Assembly (NCBI GenBank): GCA_016292095.1
Contig: JAEFAB010000069.1
Coordinates: 1-64,000 of the forward strand
Source: Eubacterium sp.
GTDB lineage: Bacteria; Bacillota; Clostridia; Lachnospirales; Lachnospiraceae
Reading direction: 5' to 3'
DNA: 64,000 nucleotides
The notes beneath the pieces are model-generated. The model did not search any database, was not told the DNA's origin, and worked only from the letters and a program-made list of their open reading frames with translations. Made by a program: the position numbers and the translations under genes. Positions 44,767-54,455 of this stretch are shown piece after piece (position 1 is the stretch's first letter; every line of letters starts with the position of its first letter).

Positions 44767-47700
44767 ATGTATTTAAAAAGTATAGAAATACACGGATTTA
44801 AATCCTTTGCAAATAAAATTAATTTTGAATTTCATAATGGAATTACAGGAATCGTAGGACCAAACGGTTCCGGTAAAAGTAATGTTGCCGATGCAGTACG
44901 TTGGGTACTGGGAGAACAGAAAATTAAACAGCTCCGTGGTGCAAAGATGGAGGACGTTATTTTCGCAGGTACACAGAACAGAAAGCCTATGGGGTATGCA
45001 TACGTAGCCATTACTTTTGATAATTCGGATCACAAGTTAAATGTGGATTACAACGAAGTAACGGTATCCCGTCGTTTATTCCGTTCCGGAGAAAGTGAAT
45101 ATATGATTAACGGAACCCAGGTACGTCTTCGTGATATTAATGAAATGTTTTACGACACCGGTATCGGTAAAGAAGGTTATTCTATTATCGGTCAGGGTCA
45201 GATTGATAAAATTCTGAGTGGTAAACCGGAAGAACGTCGAGAACTTTTTGACGAAGCTGCGGGAATCGTAAAGTTTAAACGTCGTAAAAACGAAGCGATG
45301 AAGAAACTGGACGATGAAAATCAGAATCTTGTCCGTGTAACGGATATTTTGGGTGAGTTGGAACGTCAGGTTATTCCGTTGGAAAAGCAGTGTGAGAAAG
45401 CAAAACGTTATCTGGTGTTAAAGGATGACTTGAAAGTCAATGATGTTAACATGTTCCTTATTGAAATCGATGAGATTAAGAACAGACTGGCAAACATTGA
45501 TGAAAAAATCAAGATTGCATCCAATGATATGCAGGCTGCCAATGATGAATTTGAACAGATTAAGGCAGACTACACCAAATTGGAACAGATTATTGAAGAT
45601 ATTAATCTTTCCGTAGAACAGAAGAAAGAAAAGCTGAATGAACTTGTTTTAAATATTGAAAAATTTGAAGGACAGATTAACGTTATTAAGGAACAGATTA
45701 ATTCTGCTAAAAATAATGAGTCCTATATTAATCAGAGAATTTCATCCATTACAGAAGAAATTTCTGCATACAATAAAGAATTGGATGCATCTGTTCAGGA
45801 AAAGGATGAAAATGAAACAAAGTTCAATGAAATATTAAGCAGTCAGACGGCAATCAATACAGAGATTGCGGATTTGAACGACCAGTTTAATCATTTGGAA
45901 GAAGAGATTGAAGCTCACAAGGCGGAAATTATTGAATTGTTAAATTCCAAAGCATTGATTAAAACACAGATTCAGAAGTTTGATACCCTGTTAGAACAGG
46001 TCAATATCCGAAAGGCTCAGTTGAATCAGAAATTGATTGAATTCCAGAGCCAGAAGGAAAGTCAGGATCAGGTGATTGATGACTTCAAAGCTCAGTTACA
46101 GGATATTGAAAAAGAAATTGCCGAAGTGAATACCACTTTGACGGAATACAAAGCAGACTTGGCAGATTTGCGAGTTCAGAATTCCGAATTGTCTAAAGAC
46201 TTAAGCAAAAATCAGGAAGAATACCATAAGTCAAAATCTAATCTGGAAGCTTTAAAGAACATTACCGAGCGTTATGAAGGCTATGGAAGCAGCATTAAGA
46301 AAGTAATGGAACTGAAAAGTTCGAAAAAAGGAATTATTGGTGTTGTTGCTGATATTATTAAAGTAGATAAAAAGTACGAAGTGGCAATTGAAACTTCTTT
46401 GGGCGGAAACATCCAGAATATCGTTACGGATACTGAGACAACAGCCAAGGAAACCATTGAGTATTTGAAGAAAAACAAGTTTGGTCGTGCTACATTCCTA
46501 CCTTTAAGCAGTATGAGCAATAAAACCAACTTTAACGCACCGGATGCGCTGGAAGAAAAAGGGGTTATCGGCCTTGCCAGTGATTTGGTGGATATTGATA
46601 AAAAGTATGAAGGCGTGGCAAAGTACCTCTTAGGTCGTGTTATGGTTGTAGATACCATTGACAATGCCATTGCCATCGAACGAAAGTATCGCTATACCAT
46701 TCGTATTGTTACGCTGGAAGGAGAATACCTGAATGTGGGCGGTTCCATTTCCGGTGGTGCCTTCAAGAACACCAGCAATCTTTTAGGTCGTAGACGTGAA
46801 ATCGAAGACCTGGAAAAACACTTGAAAGAGTTAAAGGCGGAAAAAGATCAGCTGGACAAAGATTTGGTTGAAAATCGCGGAAGAATCAGTGTGTTGAATG
46901 AAGAAATTGCAAAGGTATCCAATGCACTTCAGCAACAGCAGTTGATGAAAAATACGATCGAAATCAATCTGAAGCAGGCAACCCAGAAGAAAGATAATCT
47001 GGTAAATGAATATCAGGATTACACCAAAGAAAGTGACAATATTTCTGTGGAAATTGAAGATATTCACAAGAACAGTTCGGAATTGAACAGTGAATTGTCC
47101 GGAACCGAAGACCGCAGCGTGGAATTGGAACAGATGATTCGCGAAAAGACTGAAAAGTTAAACGGACTGAAAGAACAGCAGATTGAAAAAGGTTCTATTT
47201 TAGAAGAAATCAATATTGAGATTTCCGGCATGAAGCAGAAACATGAATTTATTGTGGAAAAAATTCATCGTTCTGAAGAACAGATTCAGGAACTGAACAA
47301 GGAACTGGATCAGATTAAGAACAATTCCAAAGAAAATGATGTGGAAATTTCTGCTCGTTTAGAAGCCATTGAAGGTTTCACAAAAGAGGTGGAAAAATCA
47401 AGAGAAATGATTGAAACCCTGAAGGAAGAAATCAAGAAGGCGGAAGAAGAAAAAGAGACACAGAGTAAAGAACACAAAGATTTCTTTGAAAAGAGAGAAA
47501 AACTTTCTACCAAGATTTCTGATTTGGATAAAGAAATTTACCGTTTGTCCAGTCAGAAAGAATCCTTGGAAGAAAAGACCGACAGCAAAGAAAGCTATAT
47601 GTGGAATGAATATGAAATCACTTATCGTAAAGCCCTGGAAATGAAAGATGAAGAATATTCCGATAAGGGTGCGATTCGTGAGAATATTGCATCAATCCGA

Positions 47701-48327
47701 AGAGAAATGAAATCTTTGGGAGATGTTAATATCAATGCCATTGAAGAGTTTAAAGAAGTCAATGAGCGTTATCAGTTTATGAAGAACCAGCATGACGACC
47801 TGATGGAAGCAAGAGATAATCTTCTTAAGATTATTGACGAACTGGAATCCGGTATGCGTAAGCAGTTCAAGGAAAAATTCGAAGAAATCAAAACCGAATT
47901 TGACGTGGTATTTAAGGAACTCTTCGGTGGAGGTAAAGGTACCATTGAACTGACTGAAGCAGATGACATTTTAGAGGCGGGAATTAATATTATTTCTCAG
48001 CCACCCGGAAAGAAACTGCAGAATATGATGCAGCTTTCCGGTGGAGAAAAAGCATTGACTGCCATCAGTTTGCTCTTTGCAATTCAGAACTTAAAGCCGT
48101 CTCCGTTCTGTCTTTTGGACGAAATTGAAGCGGCGCTGGATGGTTCCAACGTTGTTCGTTTTGCGGAGTATCTGCATAAGCTAACTGCAAATACACAGTT
48201 TATTGTCATTACCCACAGACGTGGTACAATGAACTGCGCAGACCGTTTATACGGTATTACCATGCAGGAAAAAGGTATTTCCGCATTGGTATCCGTGGAC
48301 TTACTTGAAAATGAATTAAGCAAATAA
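44767..48327 (+). CDS. smc: Chromosome segregation protein SMC
   Basis: ATPase of bacterial condensin; 1186 residues. Walker A GPNGSGKSN is at 31-39, the hinge spans about 505-665 flanked by two long coiled coils, the ABC signature LSGGEKAL starts near residue 1090 and Walker B LLDEIEAALDG follows. ATG 44767 has GGAG at 6 nt; TTG 44755 is not used. Partners scpA and scpB are at 16277-17609. Confidence 0.98.
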   Translation: MYLKSIEIHGFKSFANKINFEFHNGITGIVGPNGSGKSNVADAVRWVLGEQKIKQLRGAKMEDVIFAGTQNRKPMGYAYVAITFDNSDHKLNVDYNEVTVSRRLFRSGESEYMINGTQVRLRDINEMFYDTGIGKEGYSIIGQGQIDKILSGKPEERRELFDEAAGIVKFKRRKNEAMKKLDDENQNLVRVTDILGELERQVIPLEKQCEKAKRYLVLKDDLKVNDVNMFLIEIDEIKNRLANIDEKIKIASNDMQAANDEFEQIKADYTKLEQIIEDINLSVEQKKEKLNELVLNIEKFEGQINVIKEQINSAKNNESYINQRISSITEEISAYNKELDASVQEKDENETKFNEILSSQTAINTEIADLNDQFNHLEEEIEAHKAEIIELLNSKALIKTQIQKFDTLLEQVNIRKAQLNQKLIEFQSQKESQDQVIDDFKAQLQDIEKEIAEVNTTLTEYKADLADLRVQNSELSKDLSKNQEEYHKSKSNLEALKNITERYEGYGSSIKKVMELKSSKKGIIGVVADIIKVDKKYEVAIETSLGGNIQNIVTDTETTAKETIEYLKKNKFGRATFLPLSSMSNKTNFNAPDALEEKGVIGLASDLVDIDKKYEGVAKYLLGRVMVVDTIDNAIAIERKYRYTIRIVTLEGEYLNVGGSISGGAFKNTSNLLGRRREIEDLEKHLKELKAEKDQLDKDLVENRGRISVLNEEIAKVSNALQQQQLMKNTIEINLKQATQKKDNLVNEYQDYTKESDNISVEIEDIHKNSSELNSELSGTEDRSVELEQMIREKTEKLNGLKEQQIEKGSILEEINIEISGMKQKHEFIVEKIHRSEEQIQELNKELDQIKNNSKENDVEISARLEAIEGFTKEVEKSREMIETLKEEIKKAEEEKETQSKEHKDFFEKREKLSTKISDLDKEIYRLSSQKESLEEKTDSKESYMWNEYEITYRKALEMKDEEYSDKGAIRENIASIRREMKSLGDVNINAIEEFKEVNERYQFMKNQHDDLMEARDNLLKIIDELESGMRKQFKEKFEEIKTEFDVVFKELFGGGKGTIELTEADDILEAGINIISQPPGKKLQNMMQLSGGEKALTAISLLFAIQNLKPSPFCLLDEIEAALDGSNVVRFAEYLHKLTANTQFIVITHRRGTMNCADRLYGITMQEKGISALVSVDLLENELSK

Positions 48328-48344
48328 AATAGATTGGAGAACCT

Positions 48345-49262
48345 ATGGCTGTAAAATTTTTTGATAAATTAGTTTCCGGTTTAAGTAAAACCAGAAATAA
48401 TATTGTATCGGGACTGAATTCGATTTTTACGGGATTTTCCCATATTGATGATGACTTTTATGAAGAATTGGAAGAAATTCTGATTATGAGTGATATTGGA
48501 GTGAATACAACAGAGGAAATCTTGGACAATCTGAAAGAACAGGTGAAAGAGCAGCATATTAAAGAACCGATAGAATGTAAGGATTTATTAATTCAGAATA
48601 TTGAAGAACAGATGGATTTAGGAGAAAATGCCTATGATTTTGAACAGGAACGTTCTGTTGTCCTTGTAATTGGTGTCAATGGTGTGGGTAAAACCACATC
48701 TATTGGAAAACTTGCCAGCCAGTTCAAGAATGACGGAAAGAAAGTTGTGCTTGCTGCAGCGGATACTTTCCGTGCTGCCGCAGGAAATCAGTTAAAAGAA
48801 TGGGCAGTTCGATCCAATACGGATATTGTTATGGGAGCAGAAGGCTCGGATCCGGGTTCTGTTCTGTTTGATGCAATTCAGTCGGCGAAAAATAAAAATG
48901 CAGACATTCTTCTTTGCGATACCGCAGGAAGATTGCACAATAAAAAGAACCTGATGGAAGAATTGAAAAAACTGGACCGAATTATTGAAAAAGAATATTC
49001 CGGATGCAGACGTGAAAACTTTATTGTTCTGGATGCCACCACCGGGCAGAATGCTTTGGCGCAGGCAAGACAGTTCAAAGAGTGTGCGGATATTACCGGT
49101 GTTATTCTTACAAAAATGGATGGATCTGCAAAGGGCGGTATTGCCATTGCAATTCAGTCAGAATTAGGAATACCTGTAAAGTATATCGGTGTGGGAGAGC
49201 AGATTGATGATTTGCAGAAGTTTGATGCACACGATTTTGTACAGGCATTGTTTACAGAATAG
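48345..49262 (+). CDS. ftsY: Signal recognition particle receptor FtsY
   Basis: SRP GTPase receptor; 305 residues. NG domain with P-loop GVNGVGKTT (110-118), DTAGRLHNK, TKMDGSAKGG and a short N-terminal helix bundle with FDKLVSGLSKTRN. The acidic A domain of E. coli FtsY is absent, as in Firmicutes. Stop is 17 nt after smc. Confidence 0.97.
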   Translation: MAVKFFDKLVSGLSKTRNNIVSGLNSIFTGFSHIDDDFYEELEEILIMSDIGVNTTEEILDNLKEQVKEQHIKEPIECKDLLIQNIEEQMDLGENAYDFEQERSVVLVIGVNGVGKTTSIGKLASQFKNDGKKVVLAAADTFRAAAGNQLKEWAVRSNTDIVMGAEGSDPGSVLFDAIQSAKNKNADILLCDTAGRLHNKKNLMEELKKLDRIIEKEYSGCRRENFIVLDATTGQNALAQARQFKECADITGVILTKMDGSAKGGIAIAIQSELGIPVKYIGVGEQIDDLQKFDAHDFVQALFTE

Positions 49263-49277
49263 TTTGGGAGGCGTTCC

Positions 49278-50498
49278 ATGGAAGAAAAGTTAACATTAAA
49301 GAAATTTGAAGAAGCAAGTGAAATTGTAAAAAAGGTAACATTAAATACCAGTTTGATTTACAGTGATTATTTCAGTGAACAGACCGGTAATCAGGTTTAT
49401 ATCAAGCCGGAAAATATGCAGTTTACCGGCGCGTACAAAGTGCGTGGTGCATATTATAAAATCAGCACACTTTCTGAAGAAGAACGGGAACGTGGACTCA
49501 TTACCGCATCTGCCGGAAATCACGCCCAGGGGGTTGCCTATGCAGCAAAACTTTATGGCGCCAAGGCTACAATTGTGATGCCGACCATTACCCCGTTAAT
49601 GAAAGTAAACCGTACAAAGAGTTATGGCGCAGATGTCATTCTTTACGGAGATGTTTATGATGATGCCTGCAATTACGCTTTGAATCTGGCCCAGAAGGAA
49701 GGATATACTTTTATTCATCCGTTTGATGATTTAGATGTGGCTACCGGACAGGGAAGTATCGCTATGGAAATTTTCAAGGAATTACCGACAGTGGATTATA
49801 TCCTTGTACCGATTGGCGGTGGCGGTCTTGCAACCGGTGTCAGCACTTTGGCAAAACTGTTAAATCCGAGAATCAAAGTAATCGGTGTGGAACCGGAAGA
49901 AGCAGCATGTATGAAAGCTTCCTTGGAAGCAGGGGAAGTTACTACCCTGAATTCAGCCAATACGATTGCGGATGGTACTGCAGTAAAAACACCGGGAGAA
50001 AAATTGTTCCCGTATATTCGTGATAATATTGATGAAATTATTACCATCAAGGATGAAGAATTAATTGATGTGTTCTTAGATATGGTAGAAAACCACAAGC
50101 TGGTGGCTGAAAACTCGGGATTGCTGACGGTAGCTGCTTTGAAACATCTGAAATGTAAGGATAAAAAAGTGGTTTCTATTATCAGTGGTGGAAATATGGA
50201 CATCATTACAATGTCATCCATTTTGCAACATGGATTAATTCAAAGAGGCAGAGTCTTTACTGTATCAGTTCTTTTGCCGGATAAGCCGGGACAGTTGGTA
50301 CGTGTTGCGGAAGCAATTGCACAAAAACAGGGGAATGTTATTAAACTGGAACATAATCAGTTCGTTTCTGTAAACAGAAATGCAGCTGTGGAACTTCGTG
50401 TAACAATTGAAACCTTTGGTCATGACCATAAGGAATTGATTTTGAAAGATTTAGAAGAAAAAGGTTACAGACCTAAAGAAGTTCGTCCGAATTTATAA
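49278..50498 (+). CDS. ilvA: Threonine ammonia-lyase (threonine dehydratase) with C-terminal ACT-like domain
   Basis: PLP enzyme deaminating threonine to 2-oxobutanoate. The PLP lysine is K54 in FTGAYKVRGA; the phosphate-binding GGGGLATGV and the Ser-rich SAGNHAQGVAYAA loops are intact. Residues about 325-406 (SVLLPDKPGQLVRVAEAIAQ) form one ACT-like domain. At 406 residues with a single domain it could be the biosynthetic IlvA-like or the catabolic TdcB-like form; I cannot decide. A terminator follows. Confidence 0.88.
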   Translation: MEEKLTLKKFEEASEIVKKVTLNTSLIYSDYFSEQTGNQVYIKPENMQFTGAYKVRGAYYKISTLSEEERERGLITASAGNHAQGVAYAAKLYGAKATIVMPTITPLMKVNRTKSYGADVILYGDVYDDACNYALNLAQKEGYTFIHPFDDLDVATGQGSIAMEIFKELPTVDYILVPIGGGGLATGVSTLAKLLNPRIKVIGVEPEEAACMKASLEAGEVTTLNSANTIADGTAVKTPGEKLFPYIRDNIDEIITIKDEELIDVFLDMVENHKLVAENSGLLTVAALKHLKCKDKKVVSIISGGNMDIITMSSILQHGLIQRGRVFTVSVLLPDKPGQLVRVAEAIAQKQGNVIKLEHNQFVSVNRNAAVELRVTIETFGHDHKELILKDLEEKGYRPKEVRPNL

Positions 50499-50506
50499 AA
50501 ATCAAA

Positions 50507-50540
50507 GGTGTCAAGAAAAAATACTTGACACCTCTTTTTC
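50507..50540 (+). terminator. Terminator after ilvA
   Basis: Perfect 10-bp stem AGGTGTCAAG / CTTGACACCT, 8-nt A-rich loop, then CTTTTTC. Confidence 0.9.
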
Positions 50541-50577
50541 TGTGTAGTAGTATACTCTAGGATAGAAAAGGTGCAAT

Positions 50578-50910
50578 ATGAAAGATATATTTAAAAGTTC
50601 AATGCTCTATGATTTTTATGGAGAACTTTTGACAGAACATCAAAAAGAAATATTTGAGGACTTTTATCTGAATGACTTAAGTCTGACGGAGATTGCGGAA
50701 GAACGCGGTATTTCCAGACAGGGCGTACATGATTTGGTAAAACGCTGTGAAAAGACTTTAAACGGATATGAAGAAAAACTTCATTTGGTAGAACGATTTT
50801 CCAAGACAAAGGAAGATGTATCCATGATTTGTACATTAGCGGATCAGAAGGATGAAGAAAGTCTTACGAAAATCAAAGAAATTGCACAGGAAATATTGGA
50901 AAACTATTAA
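50578..50910 (+). CDS. ylxM: YlxM-type helix-turn-helix protein of the SRP operon
   Basis: 110-residue UPF0122 protein with sigma-70 region-4-like HTH: LTEHQKEIFEDFYLNDLSLT then EIAEERGISRQGVHDLVKR. It lies directly before ffh, its usual position (ylxM-ffh). It is thought to regulate or assist the SRP, but details are unknown. A TATACT lies at 50552-50557 without a well-spaced -35. Confidence 0.95.
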   Translation: MKDIFKSSMLYDFYGELLTEHQKEIFEDFYLNDLSLTEIAEERGISRQGVHDLVKRCEKTLNGYEEKLHLVERFSKTKEDVSMICTLADQKDEESLTKIKEIAQEILENY

Positions 50911-50938
50911 GTGAGACAGTTTCTTTAGGAGGTTTGCT

Positions 50939-52291
50939 TTGGCATTTGAAAGCTTATCTGATAAATTACAAAATATATTCAAAAACCTGAAAAGCAAAGG
51001 TCGTCTTACAGAAGATGATGTAAAAGCAGCTTTAAAGGAAGTTAAGATTGCGTTGTTGGAAGCGGATGTAAACTTTAAGGTCGTTAAAGACTTTATCAAA
51101 AAGGTTACAGAACGTGCGGTAGGACAGGATGTTATGACCAGTCTTACACCGGGACAGATGGTAATCAAGATTGTTAACGAAGAACTAACAGCCTTAATGG
51201 GAGATGAAACTACAGAGTTAAAACTTCTTCCGTCCAATGAAATTACCATCATTATGATGATGGGTCTTCAGGGTGCCGGTAAAACAACAACCACTGCAAA
51301 GATTGCAGGAAAGTTAAAGGCAAAGGGAAGAAAACCATTGCTGGTAGCCTGCGATGTTTACAGACCTGCAGCCATTGAACAGTTGCAGATTAACGGTGAA
51401 AAACAGGGCGTTCCCGTATTTTCTATGGGAGATAAACAAAAGCCTTTGGATATTGCAAAGGCAGCGATTGAGCATGCAAAAAAGAATGACAATAATGTCG
51501 TTATTTTAGATACCGCCGGTCGACTTCATGTAGATGAAGAAATGATGAACGAGCTGGTGGAAATCCGGGATAATATTGAATTGACCCAGACCGTATTGGT
51601 TGTAGATGCCATGACCGGTCAGGATGCAGTGAATGTTGCGAAAGAATTTAATGAAAAAATCGGTATTGATGGTATTATTGTAACAAAATTGGACGGTGAC
51701 ACCCGAGGCGGTGCAGCTTTGTCTATTAAGGCGATTACCGGAAAACCTATTTTATATATCGGTATGGGTGAGAAACTTTCTGATTTGGAACAGTTTTATC
51801 CGGACCGAATGGCTTCCAGAATTCTTGGTATGGGAGACGTGCTTTCATTGATTGAAAAAGCGGAACAGTCCATTGACCAGGAAAAGGCAAAGGAATTGGA
51901 ACAGCGTATGAAAAAAGCGCAGTTTACCTTTGAAGACTATCTGGAATATATGGGCCAGATTAAGAACATGGGAGGATTGTCTTCCCTGCTTAGCATGATG
52001 CCGGGGGTTGGCGGAAAGATTTCCGACGATATGTTACCGGATGAAAAACAGCTTGGCAGAGTGGAAGCAATTATCTATTCCATGACAAAAGCAGAACGGA
52101 ATAATCCGGATTTGCTGAACCCTTCCAGAAAACAGCGAATTGCAAAAGGTGCCGGTGTGGATATTTCCGAAGTGAACAGACTGGTAAAACAGTTTGAACA
52201 GGCTCGAAAGATGATGAAGAGCATGGGCGGCATGATGGGAGGAAAAGGAAAACGAAGAAGAGGTGGTTTTAACCTTCCTTTCGGTTTCTAA
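50939..52291 (+). CDS. ffh: Signal recognition particle protein Ffh
   Basis: SRP54 GTPase, 450 residues: N domain, G domain with GLQGAGKTT (109-117), DTAGRLHVDEE and TKLDGDTRGG, and a C-terminal Met-rich M domain ending KMMKSMGGMMGGKGKRR. The start is TTG 50939: AGGAGG (50927-50932) is 6 nt upstream and the protein then begins MAFESLSDKLQ as expected; no ATG lies nearby in frame. Confidence 0.95.
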   Translation: MAFESLSDKLQNIFKNLKSKGRLTEDDVKAALKEVKIALLEADVNFKVVKDFIKKVTERAVGQDVMTSLTPGQMVIKIVNEELTALMGDETTELKLLPSNEITIIMMMGLQGAGKTTTTAKIAGKLKAKGRKPLLVACDVYRPAAIEQLQINGEKQGVPVFSMGDKQKPLDIAKAAIEHAKKNDNNVVILDTAGRLHVDEEMMNELVEIRDNIELTQTVLVVDAMTGQDAVNVAKEFNEKIGIDGIIVTKLDGDTRGGAALSIKAITGKPILYIGMGEKLSDLEQFYPDRMASRILGMGDVLSLIEKAEQSIDQEKAKELEQRMKKAQFTFEDYLEYMGQIKNMGGLSSLLSMMPGVGGKISDDMLPDEKQLGRVEAIIYSMTKAERNNPDLLNPSRKQRIAKGAGVDISEVNRLVKQFEQARKMMKSMGGMMGGKGKRRRGGFNLPFGF

Positions 52292-52366
52292 AAAAGCTTT
52301 CACGAAAACAACTTGTTTTCTTGATAATAAATTATTAATTATATATTTTACGGAGGTAAAGAAAAA

Positions 52367-52612
52367 ATGGCAGTAAAAATCAGATTAAAGAGAATGGGAA
52401 AGAAGAGACATCCAATTTACAGAATCGTTGTAGCAGATTCAAGAGCTCCTAGAGATGGAAGATTTATCGAAGAAGTTGGAACATATGATCCAAATCAGGA
52501 ACCTAGCGTATTTGACGTAAAGGAAGAATCTGTAAAGAAATGGTTATCAAATGGTGCTCAGCCTACTGAAACTGTTGGAAAGTTGTTAAAGATCGCAGGA
52601 ATTGAAAAATAA
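52367..52612 (+). CDS. rpsP: 30S ribosomal protein S16
   Basis: 81 residues; [36 protein letters not shown] is interrupted here only for brevity, and the motif (residues about 3-38) is diagnostic. SD GGAGGT precedes ATG. The order ffh-rpsP-khpA-rimM-trmD is classical for Firmicutes. Confidence 0.97.
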   Translation: MAVKIRLKRMGKKRHPIYRIVVADSRAPRDGRFIEEVGTYDPNQEPSVFDVKEESVKKWLSNGAQPTETVGKLLKIAGIEK

Positions 52613-52629
52613 GACTTGGAGGGACATTC

Positions 52630-52857
52630 ATGAAAGAATTAGTTGAAACAATTGCAAAAGCACTTGTTGACTCTCCAGATGAAGTTGTCGTTACTGAAAA
52701 GGAAAACGACAGAGAAATTGTAGTACAGTTACAGGTAGCCCAGGAAGATATGGGTAAGGTAATTGGAAAACAGGGAAGGATTGCAAAGGCAATTCGTTCA
52801 GTTGTTAAAGCAGCTGCAACAAAATCTGATAAAAAGGTTAAAGTTGAAATACTTTAA
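52630..52857 (+). CDS. khpA: KH-domain RNA-binding protein KhpA (YlqC)
   Basis: 75-residue single KH domain. The RNA-binding GxxG loop is GKQG in GKVIGKQGRIAKAIR. Located between rpsP and rimM, the conserved site of khpA. In streptococci KhpA works with KhpB/EloR; the partner is not in this window. Confidence 0.95.
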   Translation: MKELVETIAKALVDSPDEVVVTEKENDREIVVQLQVAQEDMGKVIGKQGRIAKAIRSVVKAAATKSDKKVKVEIL

Positions 52858-52865
52858 GCAAGTGC

Positions 52866-52896
52866 ACAGCGCTGGATGATTTCAGCGCTGTATTTT
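52866..52896 (+). terminator. Hairpin with weak T tract after khpA (attenuator-like)
   Basis: 9-bp perfect stem ACAGCGCTG / CAGCGCTGT with 8-nt loop, then ATTTTAT. The weak T run suggests partial termination before rimM. Confidence 0.65.
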
Positions 52897-52915
52897 ATAT
52901 TAAAGGAGTAAAGAT

Positions 52916-53425
52916 TTGGAAAAATATTTTCGTGTTGGTGTAATTGCGAATACTCATGGTGTTCGTGGAGAAGTAAAGGTTTATCCTACCACAGATGATG
53001 TAAAGCGCTTCAGCGATTTAAAAGAAGTGATTTTAGATACGAAAAAAGAACAGAAGGTTCTGCATGTGATCGGAGTGAAATATTTCAAAAACATGGCGAT
53101 TTTACGATTTGCAGAATTTGATAATATGGATCAGGTAATTCCGCTGAAAGGAATGGACTTGCTTGTGGACAGAGAACATGCCATTCCACTGGAAGAAGGA
53201 GAATACTACATAGCAGATATTATTGGAAGCCGTGTTGTGACTGATACGGATGAAGAATTGGGAATATTAACTGATGTTCTTCAGACTGGTGCCAATGATG
53301 TTTATATTGTAAAAATGGCATCCGGAAAGGAAGTTTTGCTTCCGGTGATTGAAGAATGTGTTTTAGATAGAGATTTAGAAAAGAAAGTAGTTACAGTTCA
53401 TTTGATGAAAGGATTAATGGATTAA
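52916..53425 (+). CDS. rimM: Ribosome maturation factor RimM
   Basis: Assists 30S head maturation, binding S19. 169 residues with N-terminal VGVIANTHGVRGEVKV and a C-terminal PRC barrel (about 93-168). The start is TTG 52916 with AAAGGAG upstream; the protein is complete from here and no ATG lies ahead of the conserved VGVI. Its stop TAA shares the A with the trmD ATG. Confidence 0.94.
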   Translation: MEKYFRVGVIANTHGVRGEVKVYPTTDDVKRFSDLKEVILDTKKEQKVLHVIGVKYFKNMAILRFAEFDNMDQVIPLKGMDLLVDREHAIPLEEGEYYIADIIGSRVVTDTDEELGILTDVLQTGANDVYIVKMASGKEVLLPVIEECVLDRDLEKKVVTVHLMKGLMD

Positions 53426-54156
53426 TGAATTTTCATGTTTTAACATTGTTTCCGGAAATGATTGAGCAAGGGGTGGGAACGAGTATTACCGGTCGTGCCA
53501 TGGACAAGGGATTGATTTCGGTGAATGCAGTTAATATCAGAGATTATGCAGGAAATAAACATGGTCAGGTGGATGACTATCCATATGGAGGCGGCGCCGG
53601 TATGGTGATGCAGCCGGGACCGGTGTATCGAAGCTATGAATCCGTGGTGGAAAAAATCGGTTATAAACCTCGTGTCGTTTATATGACTCCTCAGGGGAAA
53701 GTATTTAATCAGAAAATGGCAGAAGAGTTTGCGAAAGAAGAAAATCTGGTTTTCTTGTGTGGACATTACGAAGGCATTGATGAGCGAGTATTAGACATGA
53801 TTGTAACGGATCATGTGTCCATTGGTGACTATGTGCTAACCGGTGGAGAGTTACCGTCTATGGTTATGATTGATTGTATTTCCAGACTGGTACCCGGAGT
53901 GTTACATAACGATGTGTCTGCTGAGTTTGAGAGCTTTCAGGACAATCTGCTGGAATATCCTCAGTACACCCGCCCGGCGGAATTCGAGGGAGTAAAGGTT
54001 CCGGATATTTTGCTTTCCGGAGATCACGCCAAGGTGGATCGCTGGAGAAGAGAGCAGTCTTTAAAGCGAACTTTGGAGCGAAGACCGGATTTATTGGAAG
54101 AAGCTGTTCTCCAGAAGGAAGATTTGAAATATTTGGAAAAACAAAAGGAAAAATAA
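53425..54156 (+). CDS. trmD: tRNA (guanine37-N1)-methyltransferase TrmD
   Basis: SPOUT methylase forming m1G37. The trefoil-knot SAM segment LVFLCGHYEGIDERV and DYVLTGGE are intact; 243 residues. It overlaps rimM by one base. rplS, the usual next gene, is not present: the operon ends in a terminator and the pilus locus begins. Confidence 0.97.
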   Translation: MNFHVLTLFPEMIEQGVGTSITGRAMDKGLISVNAVNIRDYAGNKHGQVDDYPYGGGAGMVMQPGPVYRSYESVVEKIGYKPRVVYMTPQGKVFNQKMAEEFAKEENLVFLCGHYEGIDERVLDMIVTDHVSIGDYVLTGGELPSMVMIDCISRLVPGVLHNDVSAEFESFQDNLLEYPQYTRPAEFEGVKVPDILLSGDHAKVDRWRREQSLKRTLERRPDLLEEAVLQKEDLKYLEKQKEK

Positions 54157-54182
54157 TAGTAAAAATAATAGAGAAAATTAGG

Positions 54183-54215
54183 AAAAGAGTCGTTTGAAGG
54201 AACGATTCTTTTTTT
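54183..54215 (+). terminator. Terminator after trmD
   Basis: 12-bp stem AAAAGAGTCGTT / AACGATTCTTTT (one wobble), loop TGAAGG, T7. Confidence 0.93.
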
Positions 54216-54230
54216 GTTCGGAAAGAGTGT

Positions 54231-54379
54231 AATTTGATGCAATAAACAAAGAATTTCAATGGAAAAATGATGGAAATGCTAGGCTTTTTTGAAAGGTTGT
54301 TTTAGAGCAAAATAAAATCGTTTTTAAATAGTAAAAACGATACAAAAATATTGAATATGATATTTGATATGTGTATAAT
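54231..54379 (+). promoter_or_regulatory. Regulatory block and promoter of pilus cassette 1
   Basis: In order: AATTTGATG (54231-54239); TGATGGAAAT (54268-54277); the perfect inverted repeat ATCGTTTTTA / TAAAAACGAT with a 5-nt spacer (54317-54341); 11 bp after its AAAAACG core comes TTGAAT (54351-54356), 17 bp, TATAAT (54374-54379). The same elements recur in order upstream of cassette 2 (62589-62736). The 5' leader to 54456 is about 70 nt and AT-rich; GAGGAG (54441-54446) is the SD. No gene lies between trmD and this block. Confidence 0.82.
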
Positions 54380-54455
54380 AATCACAAATAAAAAGAGTCG
54401 GTTTTTTTATTAAATTTTAAAAAATGTAAAAAATTTTTTCGAGGAGATGATTGTT

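Noticed and set aside
50526-50557. TTGACA in the ilvA terminator with TATACT as ylxM promoter
   Set aside because: Spacer would be 20 bp, too long for an ordinary sigma-A promoter; the TTGACA is part of the stem.
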